Positions 43,078 through 55,000 of a stretch of DNA of 64,000 nt are shown piece by piece (the first letter of the stretch is position 1; every line of letters starts with the position of its first letter). The notes beneath the pieces are model-generated. The model was given only the letters and a program-made list of their open reading frames with translations, was not told the origin of the DNA and searched no databases. The position numbers and the translations under genes were made by a program. Location: NCBI RefSeq assembly GCF_028389875.1, contig NC_084664.1:38822323-38886322 (forward strand), read 5' to 3'. This stretch comes from Rhea pennata (lineage: Eukaryota > Chordata > Aves > Rheiformes > Rheidae).

Positions 43078-46000
43078 GTGAGTTGCCACCCGTCCTCAGC
43101 CTGCCCGCGGCGGGGGGGGGGGGGGGGGGGGAGGACACTTTCCCTTAGCGGAAAACATAGGGTAATATTTTGCAAAGTTAAAATTAATATGCTTATATAT
43201 TCACATTTCTATTTTTATATATATCTTTATATATATATATACACTTACTGAATCCCGACCAGCGCTGCCCTGCTGGAACAATGGTACCTTTTCACTACTG
43301 AAATGCTATAACCAAGCCTCAGCTGTGAGGTGGGGACTGGCTCCGATGCTTCCTGATTTCTATTTATTTATTTGCTTATTTTCTCCCTAGCTGTATGACA
43401 GAACTCTCAGGGAGAGCCATGATCCGGTATTGGAGAATGCCAGGACTCGTTTAGTCCCTTTGTGGAGAGTAGCTTTAATTTTGGTGGTTCTTGTACATCC
43501 ACTGGGTTTACTGGTTGGTTTTTTTTTTTTTTTGTTTGTTTGTTTGTTTGTTTTAGCTGCACATAGGTTTTATTCACCAGCAAACTTCTCTTTTAGTGCA
43601 TCTCTATGAAACTTAAGGTTTTGTTGCCTTTTATTGAACTGTTTCTGGAAGTGTAAATGTTAGGAAAAATCCTGGACCTCTCAGAACAAGACATATCAAC
43701 TTTAAGTCACACATGGGGGATTTGGATGAAAACACAAAAAATACAGGGGCTGTCCTACTAGCTCCAGGCCTGGACTGGCTGTTTTTCCAGTGCTCCTGTG
43801 CCTTGAGGTGCTTGACTTCTGTAGCAGACTAAGAGCAGCTGTGCATGGTCACCCTTTCCTCTGTGTTAGTTAAATGTGGGGGTGTCAGAAACTTTGCTGA
43901 GGCTGAAAAGGCCTAGTAGTAATACTATGGGGATGTAAATGTGTTACTTTGGGGTTTGGATTGCTGAATGCCAGGGAGTCTGGAGTAGTTCTTGTAGTTC
44001 TCCATGTGTGGGATATTCCTAGGGTAAATGTCTCTGTGGTGTGTTGAAACAATCTGGGATCCTGATGGTCAGAAAAATAAGCATGACCTTGACATTGCGT
44101 GTTGGAAATCTTCCTCTGTAGTATGTTTAAGAGCGGCGCTTTATGGTCTGAGTTTGTTTCAGAGAAGTTGGATCAGCTGTATCTGTCTTTTTAGTAGGAA
44201 AAGTGTTGGGTATTAAGATTAAAGGGAAAAAAGGCAAAAACTAAGCTGGAGTACAGGTGGGTGGTGAATTCATGTGACTGGGGCAGGGGGATAGGGGGGA
44301 AGGAGTGATGCATGAGGCTGGATTTACTAGTGCAGTAGAAGGTTGCTACAGTTTCTTCCCCCTTTAGATAACAGCTGTTTGGAGGACAGGATATCAAGTT
44401 GTCAGGTTTCAGTAAATAGTGGGTTTTTTTTTTGTTTGTTTGTTTTTTTTCAGGAGAGGCTTTATTTGTGGCCTTTGTGGGAGTGGGAGCAGCCACTCTT
44501 GGCACTGCTATTTGAATTGCGTAACTCAGGCAGTGTTACTAGTGTTTCCCTGTAGCAGTAATGTCCCTGGTCCAGCTGATACAAAGTTTTAGGTGTTTGT
44601 TTTACTTTGCATTGCCTTGGTGCTGGGACATATTTAGAACATTTATACTTGGTTTTGTGCTATGATATCTGGGAAGTGTGTGTGGGGGAGTAACCTGGTA
44701 CTTATTTAGATTACTTGGTGGCATTTGGCACTGAGGCATTTGTGCCTGTGTGTGGATGTGCTAGGATCTGCTGGACTTGTCCTCTGTTTTGATGGCAGTA
44801 CTCTGACAAAGAACCAGAAAACTGCAGGTATCATCAAAATTTAACTTTTTTCATTTTGAAAAAGCATTCAGTGCTCCTTGAAATGTACTTTCAGCCAAGT
44901 CACCTTTCATAAAGAAGGAAGACGCAGTGCAAACTTCTCGTCAAATTGGTGCAGAATGAAAGAATCTCTTTTCCTCGGATGCATGAGACATACCACAACT
45001 GAAAACCAAATAAGTTTTTTTTTTTTTTTTTTTTTTTTTCCTCTCTGAGAAGTGCCTTCTCTGTCCTCCTTTACAGGATTAATCCTTAGTCTATAGGAGC
45101 CCTGTCTTTTGTGTTCAAGAGCAGTAAAACTCTGTAAGCTAACTATGCTTATGTGCACTTTCTTTTGGCATATAATGAATAAGAATGTGAAGGACTTCCT
45201 GCCCTAAAGCCATTAGGTTGTATGTTTGTGCAATAATGCAGAAAAAAAATGAAGTGTTAGAATATGTGTTTATGCTATCAGTAACAAAGAACTATAGGAT
45301 GAAACCAGGTGGGACTGCTGGATGAAACAGAAACCAGAGGTAGTATAAGGGTTTAGTAGATCATCCACAACAGTTACTTCTGTCTGTATTCTGTCACCAT
45401 TATGCTTGCTCTTGCATGAGGTTAAGTAAATTGGTGTAAATGATATATGTAAAAATTGGTAAAATAGGAGTCTTCTCTGTATGTCAGTGTGTACTTCTAT
45501 GTTAATAATACTACGGGGATGTAAATGTGTGCAACAGGTGTCTTAGGGCATTTCCTCCCTGTAATAAGGAACACATCTTTATTTCACATAATCAGAGTAG
45601 ACAAGACAGCTGCCAGAGGAACAGATCTAAAACCACTGTAAGGGAAAACGTCTTCTTTTACTGCCTTAAGAGGAGTCAACTGAGTCTTCCCTGAGGATCA
45701 TTTCTTACAACATATGCTGTCATCAGTATCATGAGAGGCAAAGTTCACATCGCCGTATTTCCCCACTGCCATGGGGCATGGAGCTGGTTCTGCTCCGTAC
45801 CTTGTGGAGTTATTGGCAGCAAGAAACCTTCAGGTGTGGAAAATGAGTTGGGCTGTCCATGGGCAAAGGCCAGAAAGCTCAGCTTGATTGCAAACAGCTT
45901 CAAGGTAGATTAGCTTGCCTTACTGCTCAAACAAGTTACCTTGTTTAATAATAAATATACTTCCTTGCTTTATATAGATTAGGATAAATTGTGTTAGTGT

Positions 46001-49000
46001 TATTTCTCTTTTTCAGGTAGGCAAAGATGACTTTACCTTCGTACTGAGATAGAGCAGGGCTCTGTTCTGTGTAGGTGGGTCCCTGCCACCTTGGCATTGA
46101 TTCTGTGCTCATGCTGTAGTTTCTGCATGCAGGTGTCCCAAAGCTGCCTCTCTCTGAATTTAAAGAAGCTTTCTTTGCTCTGATACAATGGCCACCAGAT
46201 AGTGAACTCCCAGATAAAGGGTTTTCTTTTTAAGTTCAAGCCAGGTATGGCAGCCTTGGATTCAATATGCTTGCTCAGAGGCCTAGCCTGTGAGCATCTG
46301 CCTGGGATCTTGTGTTTGCAATAAATGTGTTCTGAGACTGCTCTTGCCTACGCTTTCCCCCACTGAATTGGTTAAAACCATGAGGGAACAGAAACTCTGC
46401 AAACAGGATTAACTCTGAAGTAGTAATTGAGATAGCACATTTTTTACTTGGGTGAATATATGATGCCTTTGCAAACTTCAATTAATGTGTTCTCAGACCA
46501 CCAAGAGCTGGGCATCTTAAATAGCGAAGATATGCAAGTTTGATAGCCGCAGCTGAGCCCGCAGACAAAGCATGTAGTTTGATCTCTAGAAGTTACTGTG
46601 TTTTATCCTTTGCCAAAACACTCTATCTAATGTAAGTGTTGCTTGGTGAATGGTTGTGAAGGATAGGATTGGGTTTATAGCAAGGAGAAAGGTGCTGTAG
46701 CTCTCCTTTTGGTGCTGTTCACTGTAGTAAGCAGCCTGGGAGACCAGCACATTGGCCTGGATCTTTCCGTTTCCTCTGCGGTCAGTTGTGGCAGCCTGTG
46801 GTCCTTGCTGAGCATGAAGCGTTCTGGCATGGGCAGTATCAAAGCTGATGGCTAATTGTAATGTTGTAATATGACCATTTTCAAACTGGGGGATGTTAAC
46901 TGCAGAACAGGGAAAGGGAGAGATTTGAGGTGAGTTGCATGCAAAGGCTGCTCTTTGCTGTTTGGGAACTGTCCCTGACATGTTCCTGCTAAACTTGAGC
47001 TGTTTTGTTAAACTTACTTTCTAATTAAGAAAAAAAAATCTCTAGTCTTTGGAGATTACCTTGTAAAAATAATCTGAGAGTTTGATTTTTCTCAGTTTTA
47101 TAGAATGAATATATTATCACTTACCCATAGAGAAAAAAGAATGGAGTTGGGGAACACCTTGATTTGTGTTCAACAATTAAGCACTTCCAGAGTTTGTTGT
47201 TGTTTTTTTCTATTTGTTTTCCCCTTCTACTGAAACTCAATTAAGTTCAGATCTTCAGCGTAAGACAAAGTTTACCTGCACTAACCGGCCACAAGCAGGG
47301 ATCCGGCTGCACTCCAGAAGGAAGGACTGTGTCAGGTCTTGGCTTGGGGATTAAAGGTGGCTTAGTCATTAGAAATGGAAAAATACCAAGAGAGTTCACT
47401 GATCTGCCTAGTATGCTCTGAATAATCAGTGAAACGGCTTTGACTTCTTGTCAGAAAGCTAAGCCTTTCCTGATATTTAAATATGTCCTTTTTCAATAGT
47501 GCTGAGTAACTCTAACCCTAGCTTCATTCATCTTCCTTAAAGTGTTAGACCCTCGTGGTCATGCCATCACTAGTTATACTGCATCATACCACATACCAGT
47601 GTTAGTTCTTCCCATCTTCCTTCATGAATCATTCATTGCCATGTTATTGTTGTGCTCTGAGTTCCTTTCAATTTATTTAAAATGCCAAGAGCCCACACCA
47701 AGCAGTAAATCTCAGGCTGCATATAGTGCTTTAAATTACTCTTGTCCCTAATGATTCAGAATTCCTTAACAAGCTTGGAGGAGACTAAAGGAAAAACATT
47801 AGGTTTTATAGATTTATTCTGGATGCACATGCTAATACTGCTTAGACTGACTGTATTTCAGGAGCTGAATTTAAGAAATCTGATCTTTTGGAATGGGAAA
47901 CATGAATACTCGTAGTTGATTTCCAGCTCTGAAAATAAGATCCTTTGTTTCCAGAAAAGGAAGCTGTCATTGAAAGCTTTGCACTTTGGCAAATATTCGA
48001 TTTTTAAAAAGCTCTTGTTTATCATTTTCTTCTTTTTAGCTCTCTCAGTCTAGTCCAGGTTTTGATGATACAAAAGTGAAGGCTGGCTTTTTGAGAGCTG
48101 ACCTATACAGCTGAGGTTTTTGTTGTCTCTAGAGCTGTGATCTGGCCAGTATTCCTGATAATATCTGCCCTGAGACTGGATGTGGGCTTAGATAGACTGT
48201 GGAGTCTCACCCAGGCCTGGCTGTGCTTCTCACCCAGGTTCCTTCCGTGACAAGTCAGTTTGCTCTTTTTGGATTTTACATAATTATGTGTGTGTGGTTT
48301 GACCTTCATTCTCACCTCTTTCCTCCTCTGCTATTTTTTTTAAATGCAGCAATCTCTTTTGTCTAACCTTTTTGGACTTAAGTAACAGAGCAAGTTTGAT
48401 GAGGCTGCAGGAATTGGAAACGATGTCTTCTCTCTCCTTGGGTAGGGGAGGGTGCTGGAGCAATGCTGTGTAGCCTACATAGCTGTGCAGAGTTTTCTAC
48501 CAGCTATGCTGCAGTACCAGTGCCTCTGCATTCTGTCTTTACACTCCTATACCAAAATAAATAAGTCAATTACAGGAAATAGTTGGGTAGAACAGCATCA
48601 AAAGGTGTGGCGGAGTGATGGTAAAGAGATGCCGCTGTGTGTGTTTGAATTTGTTTCATTGACTCAGTATAGCCTGGTAACCACACTGCAGATCAAAGGT
48701 AGGAGCTGCTAGTTTGCTTGGGCTCAGCATTATAAATAGAGGAGGAAAATCCGTAGAAACTCTTAAGAGTTGAATGTTTTGTTGCACACAGTGGCCTGAA
48801 ATTAGTGCATCTTGAACAGTGACCTGAATTACTGAACTCTTGCCTCCATTGCCCTCCAAAAATATCACAGTATCAAAAAAGCTTCAAGTTTGGTCTTTGC
48901 TAGATATTTCTGTGCTAAACACAGCTTGTTCCTCAGTAAGAACACTGATGACTGACAACATTAAATGTACAACAAAATGAATCAAACTGAGTCTCATGAA

Positions 49001-52000
49001 AGGTATACATAATTGATTTTCAAGAACTGAATACTAAGATTCAGTGTGTGGATGTGTAACACTGGGAAGCAAATTGAGATTTTGAAAGCTATTATTTTGT
49101 CCTTTTGCAATCTGGAGACTTCTATGGCCTTAATTCCATAGGCACATCCATACAGACAGGCATTAAGCCCAACAGTGTACCTTTCGGACTGGTATGAAAT
49201 ATCTGTGTTATGTAGATACACAGGGAAACTCAGTGCAAAACTAAGTTTTTCAGCATGAGCCAGGGCAGTTCAGCAGTCTTCCTTCTAAGCTGAAAATAGG
49301 ATCTCTTGACTTGATCCTGTGTTTTAGCCATTAGAGATGCATCCTCTAACTGGAAAATTTGACTTCCATACACAAAATGCCTGCTGTTATAAAGAGAGTG
49401 CAATGTTCCAGCAGTAAGTTATGTAAGGGTAAGGTGGTGTGTATTGGGTTACATCTGCTACCTTAAAAAAAAAAAAAAAAAAATCAGGAGCAGGTTGTGT
49501 TTTAACAAAGATGCAAACGTCATGATGTTCATGGACTTAAGTCAGCCCTGATAACTGGAGGAGGATATGTGCTGTTTTTTTCTCTTGCTTTTTGCAGTAA
49601 CCAGCACTGCCTTGGTCTTGTTAGAACCAAGTTTCGTGCAGCTTTCACGCAGCTCCTAATCTTGGACACAGTGCTGGGCGGAAGCAGTAATTCATCCGCT
49701 CTTTGGTTTTGGAGATAAAGGTGGTGGAAGGCGGTGGTATGTTGAAGATGTAGCTCAGTTTTAGTTGATCTGAGGTGATATGAAAGGATGGATATTGCTC
49801 GTGCTTGCTGTGAGATGTCTCTGACTGTCAGAGAGGCTGCTGCAGGCTTCTCCTCCCCAACTTTGCAAAGAAGGGTGAGGAGCTGCTCCTGCCTGTTCTG
49901 CAGCTGTGTTATGGGCAGCAATAAAATCTTACGGCTGGTCAGTGATATTAGCAGCAGGGATACGACGGTGGCTTTAAGTCCTTCTGTTAGGAGCATGTTG
50001 CCATAATATAGAAGTTCTGCTGTTTTTTTTCCCATCCACACTTAATACCTGAATTAAGGTCAAAGAAATCCAAAGACTAACACGCCAACTTTTCTGAAGA
50101 TTTATGTTGAAGCTCAAGAAATTCAGAAGCAAAAAGTATTGCCTGATCTAGTGGGAGACAACCAATAATAAAAACCTGGAAGTCTTGCCTTTGTGCCTTT
50201 TAGAAATGCAACTGAAACTGGCATCTCTTAATTGCAGCTTGTTTTCCAGGTCGTCAGTTTGACTACTTGAGTGTGTAATTCTCCCAGATGGGTTGACTTT
50301 GTGGATGTCTGACATGATCGACTTGCCTTCCAGTTCCACCTCCCACCCCCACTCCCTTGGGGCTTGGCACTTTGGAACCAATGCTTTCTGGAGCCTGAGT
50401 TGCAACATTAAAGTTTGAATTATGTCCAGATTTCAACGATGTTATCACGAAATGTCAAGTTTGCTCAGTGATAATTGCATCCAGGCTTCCTGAAGTGTAG
50501 CAATGGGGTTAGGCGGATCTTTCAGTTTGTGGGAACTTACAAAGAAATGCTGAATCCTTAGCAGGCGCAGACTCGTTAGGCACATGTTTCATGTGATGGA
50601 AAATCTCGGGTCTTCCAGGTACTAATTTTAAGTTTCACACAAGGGTGCAATATCTATTAGGACCTTAACCAAGGTCTGGTAGGTTGTCTGTATGTCTTCA
50701 TTCAGTCTCCTATGACTTGTCCCTTAAGCTATTATCACTTCTCATGTGGCTTGTGTTTTATCAGTTTTTTCTGCCAACAAGGTCAATTTTTACTGTTAAT
50801 GACTATGAGGCTGAGACAAGCTGTAGAAGTATGAGCTATGTTTTGTCCTGCCCTGTGCACTAACAGTGTAAATAAGCATAGTAAATTTTTTCTTCAAAAA
50901 TGTCTTTGCTATCATCTTTAAGGTCTTAAAGGATTCAGCTTTAACTTTCTATCAGATAGTCTGAATGCTTAGGCCCGCACTTTGCAGTTTTCCTAGGAGA
51001 GTTAATGGAGAGAGAATAAAACAGAGTAAGCCTGAAATTTGTGTTCATGGAGTGACTTTTTGTTGCTTTGGATTTTTTTTGTCTGCTCTTTGCTTGTCTG
51101 CAAATGTGGAGCTCCTATAATTGAAGATTACCTCCCTGTTGCGGTGTCCGTGATTTGTCAACCGTGTGTTATTTTTAGCTAGTTGTTTAGGATAACCTTC
51201 CATGGCTGCTGAGTCAGTGCCATTGAGGACCAGGTGGTCAGTGCATCTTCTGACAGAACCTTGCTGTTGCTTTTATGGGTTTATTTAAGAAAAAAAAATG
51301 TATTTTTATTAGAGTAATAAATTCTGTTCTGAAAATATATGGCATCTTAGTTAACAATTGCATGTCGTTGTCTGTTTAGCACTCACCTAATGAGGAGGAG
51401 TTCTGCAAAGCAAGACAGATAATTGCTGCTTTCTCTCTTCACTCTCAAAAAACCCCTACCCCCAAAACAAAAAACAAAACAAAACTAAAAAGCCATCAAC
51501 AAACTATATTGAGTCACAGCGTATTTTTAACCAGTCTGCAGCATGTTGGAGGCAGAGTTCTGTGTGTTGGTTAATCAATTGCGCAGCCTCTGATTGACAG
51601 GACGTAATTTTGTTGAGGGTCAGCTGCTGCTGCAAGCCCTAGAGCCACTGCTGAAACCTTGGGGTGCAGCAGCAGGACCTCTGGGCCGAGTTAGTCGCGT
51701 GTATTCACTGTGGGGCTGCGCGTTGTTCGGAGGTTGGTTCTGTGCCGCTGACTGGCTGAAATAATTAACAGCTCCTCTCTGAAGAACAAGCACTCCATCC
51801 TCCCCTTTCTTCTTTTGCAGGTTTCTCATATTGCTAAGGACTTTTAGGATCGTTTTGTTATTTTGGTGAAAAGACGAAGAAAATGCAAATTTTTAATTTC
51901 TCTTTTTTGTTCTCTTTTTCTTTTTTGAGAACATTTTAACATTTTATAATAGTTTTTGTAATATTTGAGTATTTTAGAAGTGTTGGGGGGAAGGATTTCT

Positions 52001-55000
52001 GTTTGTTTTTCTGCCACCTCTAAGGTTCAGTAATCAATTGGAGCATGTTGGCCCTGGTGCTGTAGTATTGCTTGTAAACAAAAATGAACCAAACTCCTGC
52101 TATTTGCATGTGGATTTAGGGTTTTACAAAGTTGAATTGAGTTGTGGCTGGTGTAGCTTAAACCACTAGCTCTTTTTTTTTTTTTTTTTTCGGGTGGGGT
52201 GGTTCCTGTCTGTTCCCAAGAGACAGTTTTCCAGCCCAGTGCTGGAAATCAGGTATCTCAATTCCACTGGGCCTGACCAGGGAAACTTGTTGCAGCTCAG
52301 TACCGAAAGTAGATTTCCTCCAGTGAACACTACTGTCTTATTTCTTCTTATGTTAATGAGCTCTTCTTTTGTGAGATGTAAATGCCAGCTGTCATGTTTC
52401 GTTCATTTGTATGTTTTTCATGTCGAAGGAGTGCTTTCAAAAGAAGAGAACGAAAGATGTGTTTTAGTTCTGACGCGGGGCAGCAGGATGAGCAAAAGCA
52501 GTATCCAGCACTATTGTGCTGGAGGCCAGGGCAATGTTGTTGCTTTTTTGTTTAGCCTGAGGTTTTGGTTATTCTCTGGGAAGGGATCCAGAAGTACAAA
52601 TTATTTATTAAAGACTTTTCTTTCCCTCTCTCCCTCTCCAGGCAGCATGGGAGTTTCAAGAGCTATTTAGAAGTTTTTAGTTGAAAGATAGTGTTTAAAG
52701 ATCAACACATCCCTTCCTGTTCCTTTTTTTTCCCCTTGACTTAATCTCTTGACCTTTGTTTCTCAATATAATTTAACCAGTCTTTTGGTTGCAGGAAAAG
52801 ACATGTAAGATGAGACCACTGTGTTGGCTTTTGAAAAGAGTGAAGAGGTGATTGGTGAGCGATAGGAGGAATTGAGGGGTAGTGGACTGAAAAGTTGGTT
52901 TTGGAAAAGAGAGCCAGTGATAAAATGTTAGCAAAACTACTGAACATGACATATGGCATCTTGGGAACGTATTGCCAAGGCTTAGCTGAGAGCCTCTGAG
53001 ACCAACAAGCTGCATAAGACGTGTATTTACCAGCAAGCAGGGGTTGTGGTATGTGACATCCAGGACTGTCCACAGAATCTTGCCTATTCAAACAGATTCC
53101 TTTTTCTGAATGAATTACTCTTGAATCTTTGGTGGGGGTCTTATTTATGGTGATTCTTGAATTATAGAAATGTTGGAATTCCTGGGACAGAAGTAACTGA
53201 GAAGTACAACTTTGTTTTTCAGGCTGGCAACCTCGATGGTTTCTTCTCTGTGGTGGTATCTTGTCCTATTATGATTCTCAGGAAGATGCCTGGAAGGGTT
53301 GTAAGGGAAGCATCCAAATGGCTGTGTGTGAAATTCAAGGTAATTAAGATACAGTAGCACACTGAATAAATTTTGTCCAATAAGTATATGTTACATTGGG
53401 ATGAGACTTCATGTCACAAGAGCTATCTGATGTCTTGATTTCTTTCTTCTGTATTTGTAGGAACTCAGTAACTTGATCTATATGCCAGTTTTTATTCTAT
53501 AGTATTTTGAAAATGTTACAAGAACTGCAAGCCTCTAATGTAATGGATATTCTACATGGAAGTATGTCATTATTTTTCTTTATCCGTGGTAAAAGGGTGC
53601 ACAGCTTCAACTGACTTCCTAGGCACAAAGTTTACACCTAATGATTGGCTTGCCATGACTTTGAGGTTCAATTTTGGGCAGGGAAACTGAAAGAAAGGCT
53701 TGCTAAAAGAGAATGCCCTTTCTGTAAAGAGTCACAGATGGTGTTGTACTATCCACAAAATTGCCTTTCATAGCTTTTTGTCCCACAGCTGTTAGGCATG
53801 TGTGCCCTGTCTATTCACTAACTCAACTGAAGGGTTGCAGAATGGCAGTAGGGGAAGTTTGGAAGTATAGATTCCTGCTCTTCTGTTATTATTTGACTTC
53901 ATGTACATATTTGTTGGGATATTCATTTGGGCTGGGATGGTCTGAGGGAGAGGCAATATGTGCCATGCTTACTAGGAGAGGTCTGGCCTGAAATCTGTGT
54001 TGCCTCCAGTTCATCCAGCAGATAACACCCGAATGGACCTGATCATCCCAGGGGAGCAATACTTCTATCTGAAGGCAAGAAATGCAGTTGAGAGACAAAA
54101 GTGGCTGGTTGCATTAGGAACTGCCAAAGCCTGTCTGACAGACAGCAGGACACAGAAGGAAAAAGGCAAGAACTTGCTTTTGCTGCTTGCATACTGTTTA
54201 CTTTTTATTTTCCCATCCTTACCCTAGGATGTGCATACAAGGATGACAGAATCTGTACTTGAACTGTATCTAACCTGTGCTGCAGGTCTTCAGTGCCACT
54301 AAAACCAAGCCACGAGGACTCTAGCTAAAAATCTCAACCATTAATTCTCAATGCAGGGATTTGAAAACTTTACCTTTTCTTTTAAAATATGCTATGTATA
54401 AATCACTGGAGAACTGTGGGCTGATAGCCTTCCTGTGTACAAGGAGTGACTAGCTCTAGGCTATGGGTTCCTGGGATGCAGACTGTTTCTGTTTTTGTGG
54501 AGTTAAGTCCCCTCCACCCCTCTATCTGCTGACCTTCTGCCTCATACTAGTGCCTTGTTCCTGCTTAGCTTTCCAGTTTCTCAAACCTTTTCCTTCTGTA
54601 TTCTAACTGGGCTGTCTGTGCTCTTCAAAGACCCCTTTGCAATTAAAATAAGTGTTTGCTATTGATGTTAAATGTGCATACTAGTCTTCATAAAGTGAAA
54701 TTTAATTATGGTCAAGCCATAAATATTAATTTATCTCTCTCTGGACTTTTACCAACAATCTCCACTTTTACAAAGAAAAGTGCTCTTGCTTACAAACTTG
54801 GTGTTATTTTTGAGTCACACTGTGAGGCCTTATGCCTTAGCCAGGTGCAACCTCAACACAATGGCTACATGGAAGATGGTAAAGAGAAAATGATAATGGG
54901 TGATCCTCAGCAAGTGCTTGGGGGAGAGTGTTCCTCTTGACTTTCCCTGAGGTGAGGAATAGTTTCTCTTCTGCTAGCTGTAGTATGCGTCTTCACTAGG

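Larger units (their letters stand above)
43078..53222 (+). other. PLEKHA8: PLEKHA8 intron 1
   Basis: A 10.1-kb GT-AG intron. Features seen are the G20 tract, a TA-repeat near 43216-43243, T and TTTG repeats at 43519-43554 and about 44425-44452, T25 at 45015-45039, A19 at 49465-49483, T18 at 52173-52190, a near-identical 25-mer pair (43920-43944 and 45506-45530), a CpG-containing patch at about 51550-51760, and a 170-codon antisense open frame at 49529-50041 that I do not recognise. Confidence 0.85.

Noticed and set aside
46586-46981. 131-codon minus-strand frame in PLEKHA8 intron 1
   Set aside because: No recognisable domain and composition like the surrounding intron.
52194-52670. 158-codon plus-strand frame in PLEKHA8 intron 1
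   Set aside because: It directly follows a T run, shows no domain or homology I recognise and no supporting splice structure. Likely chance.
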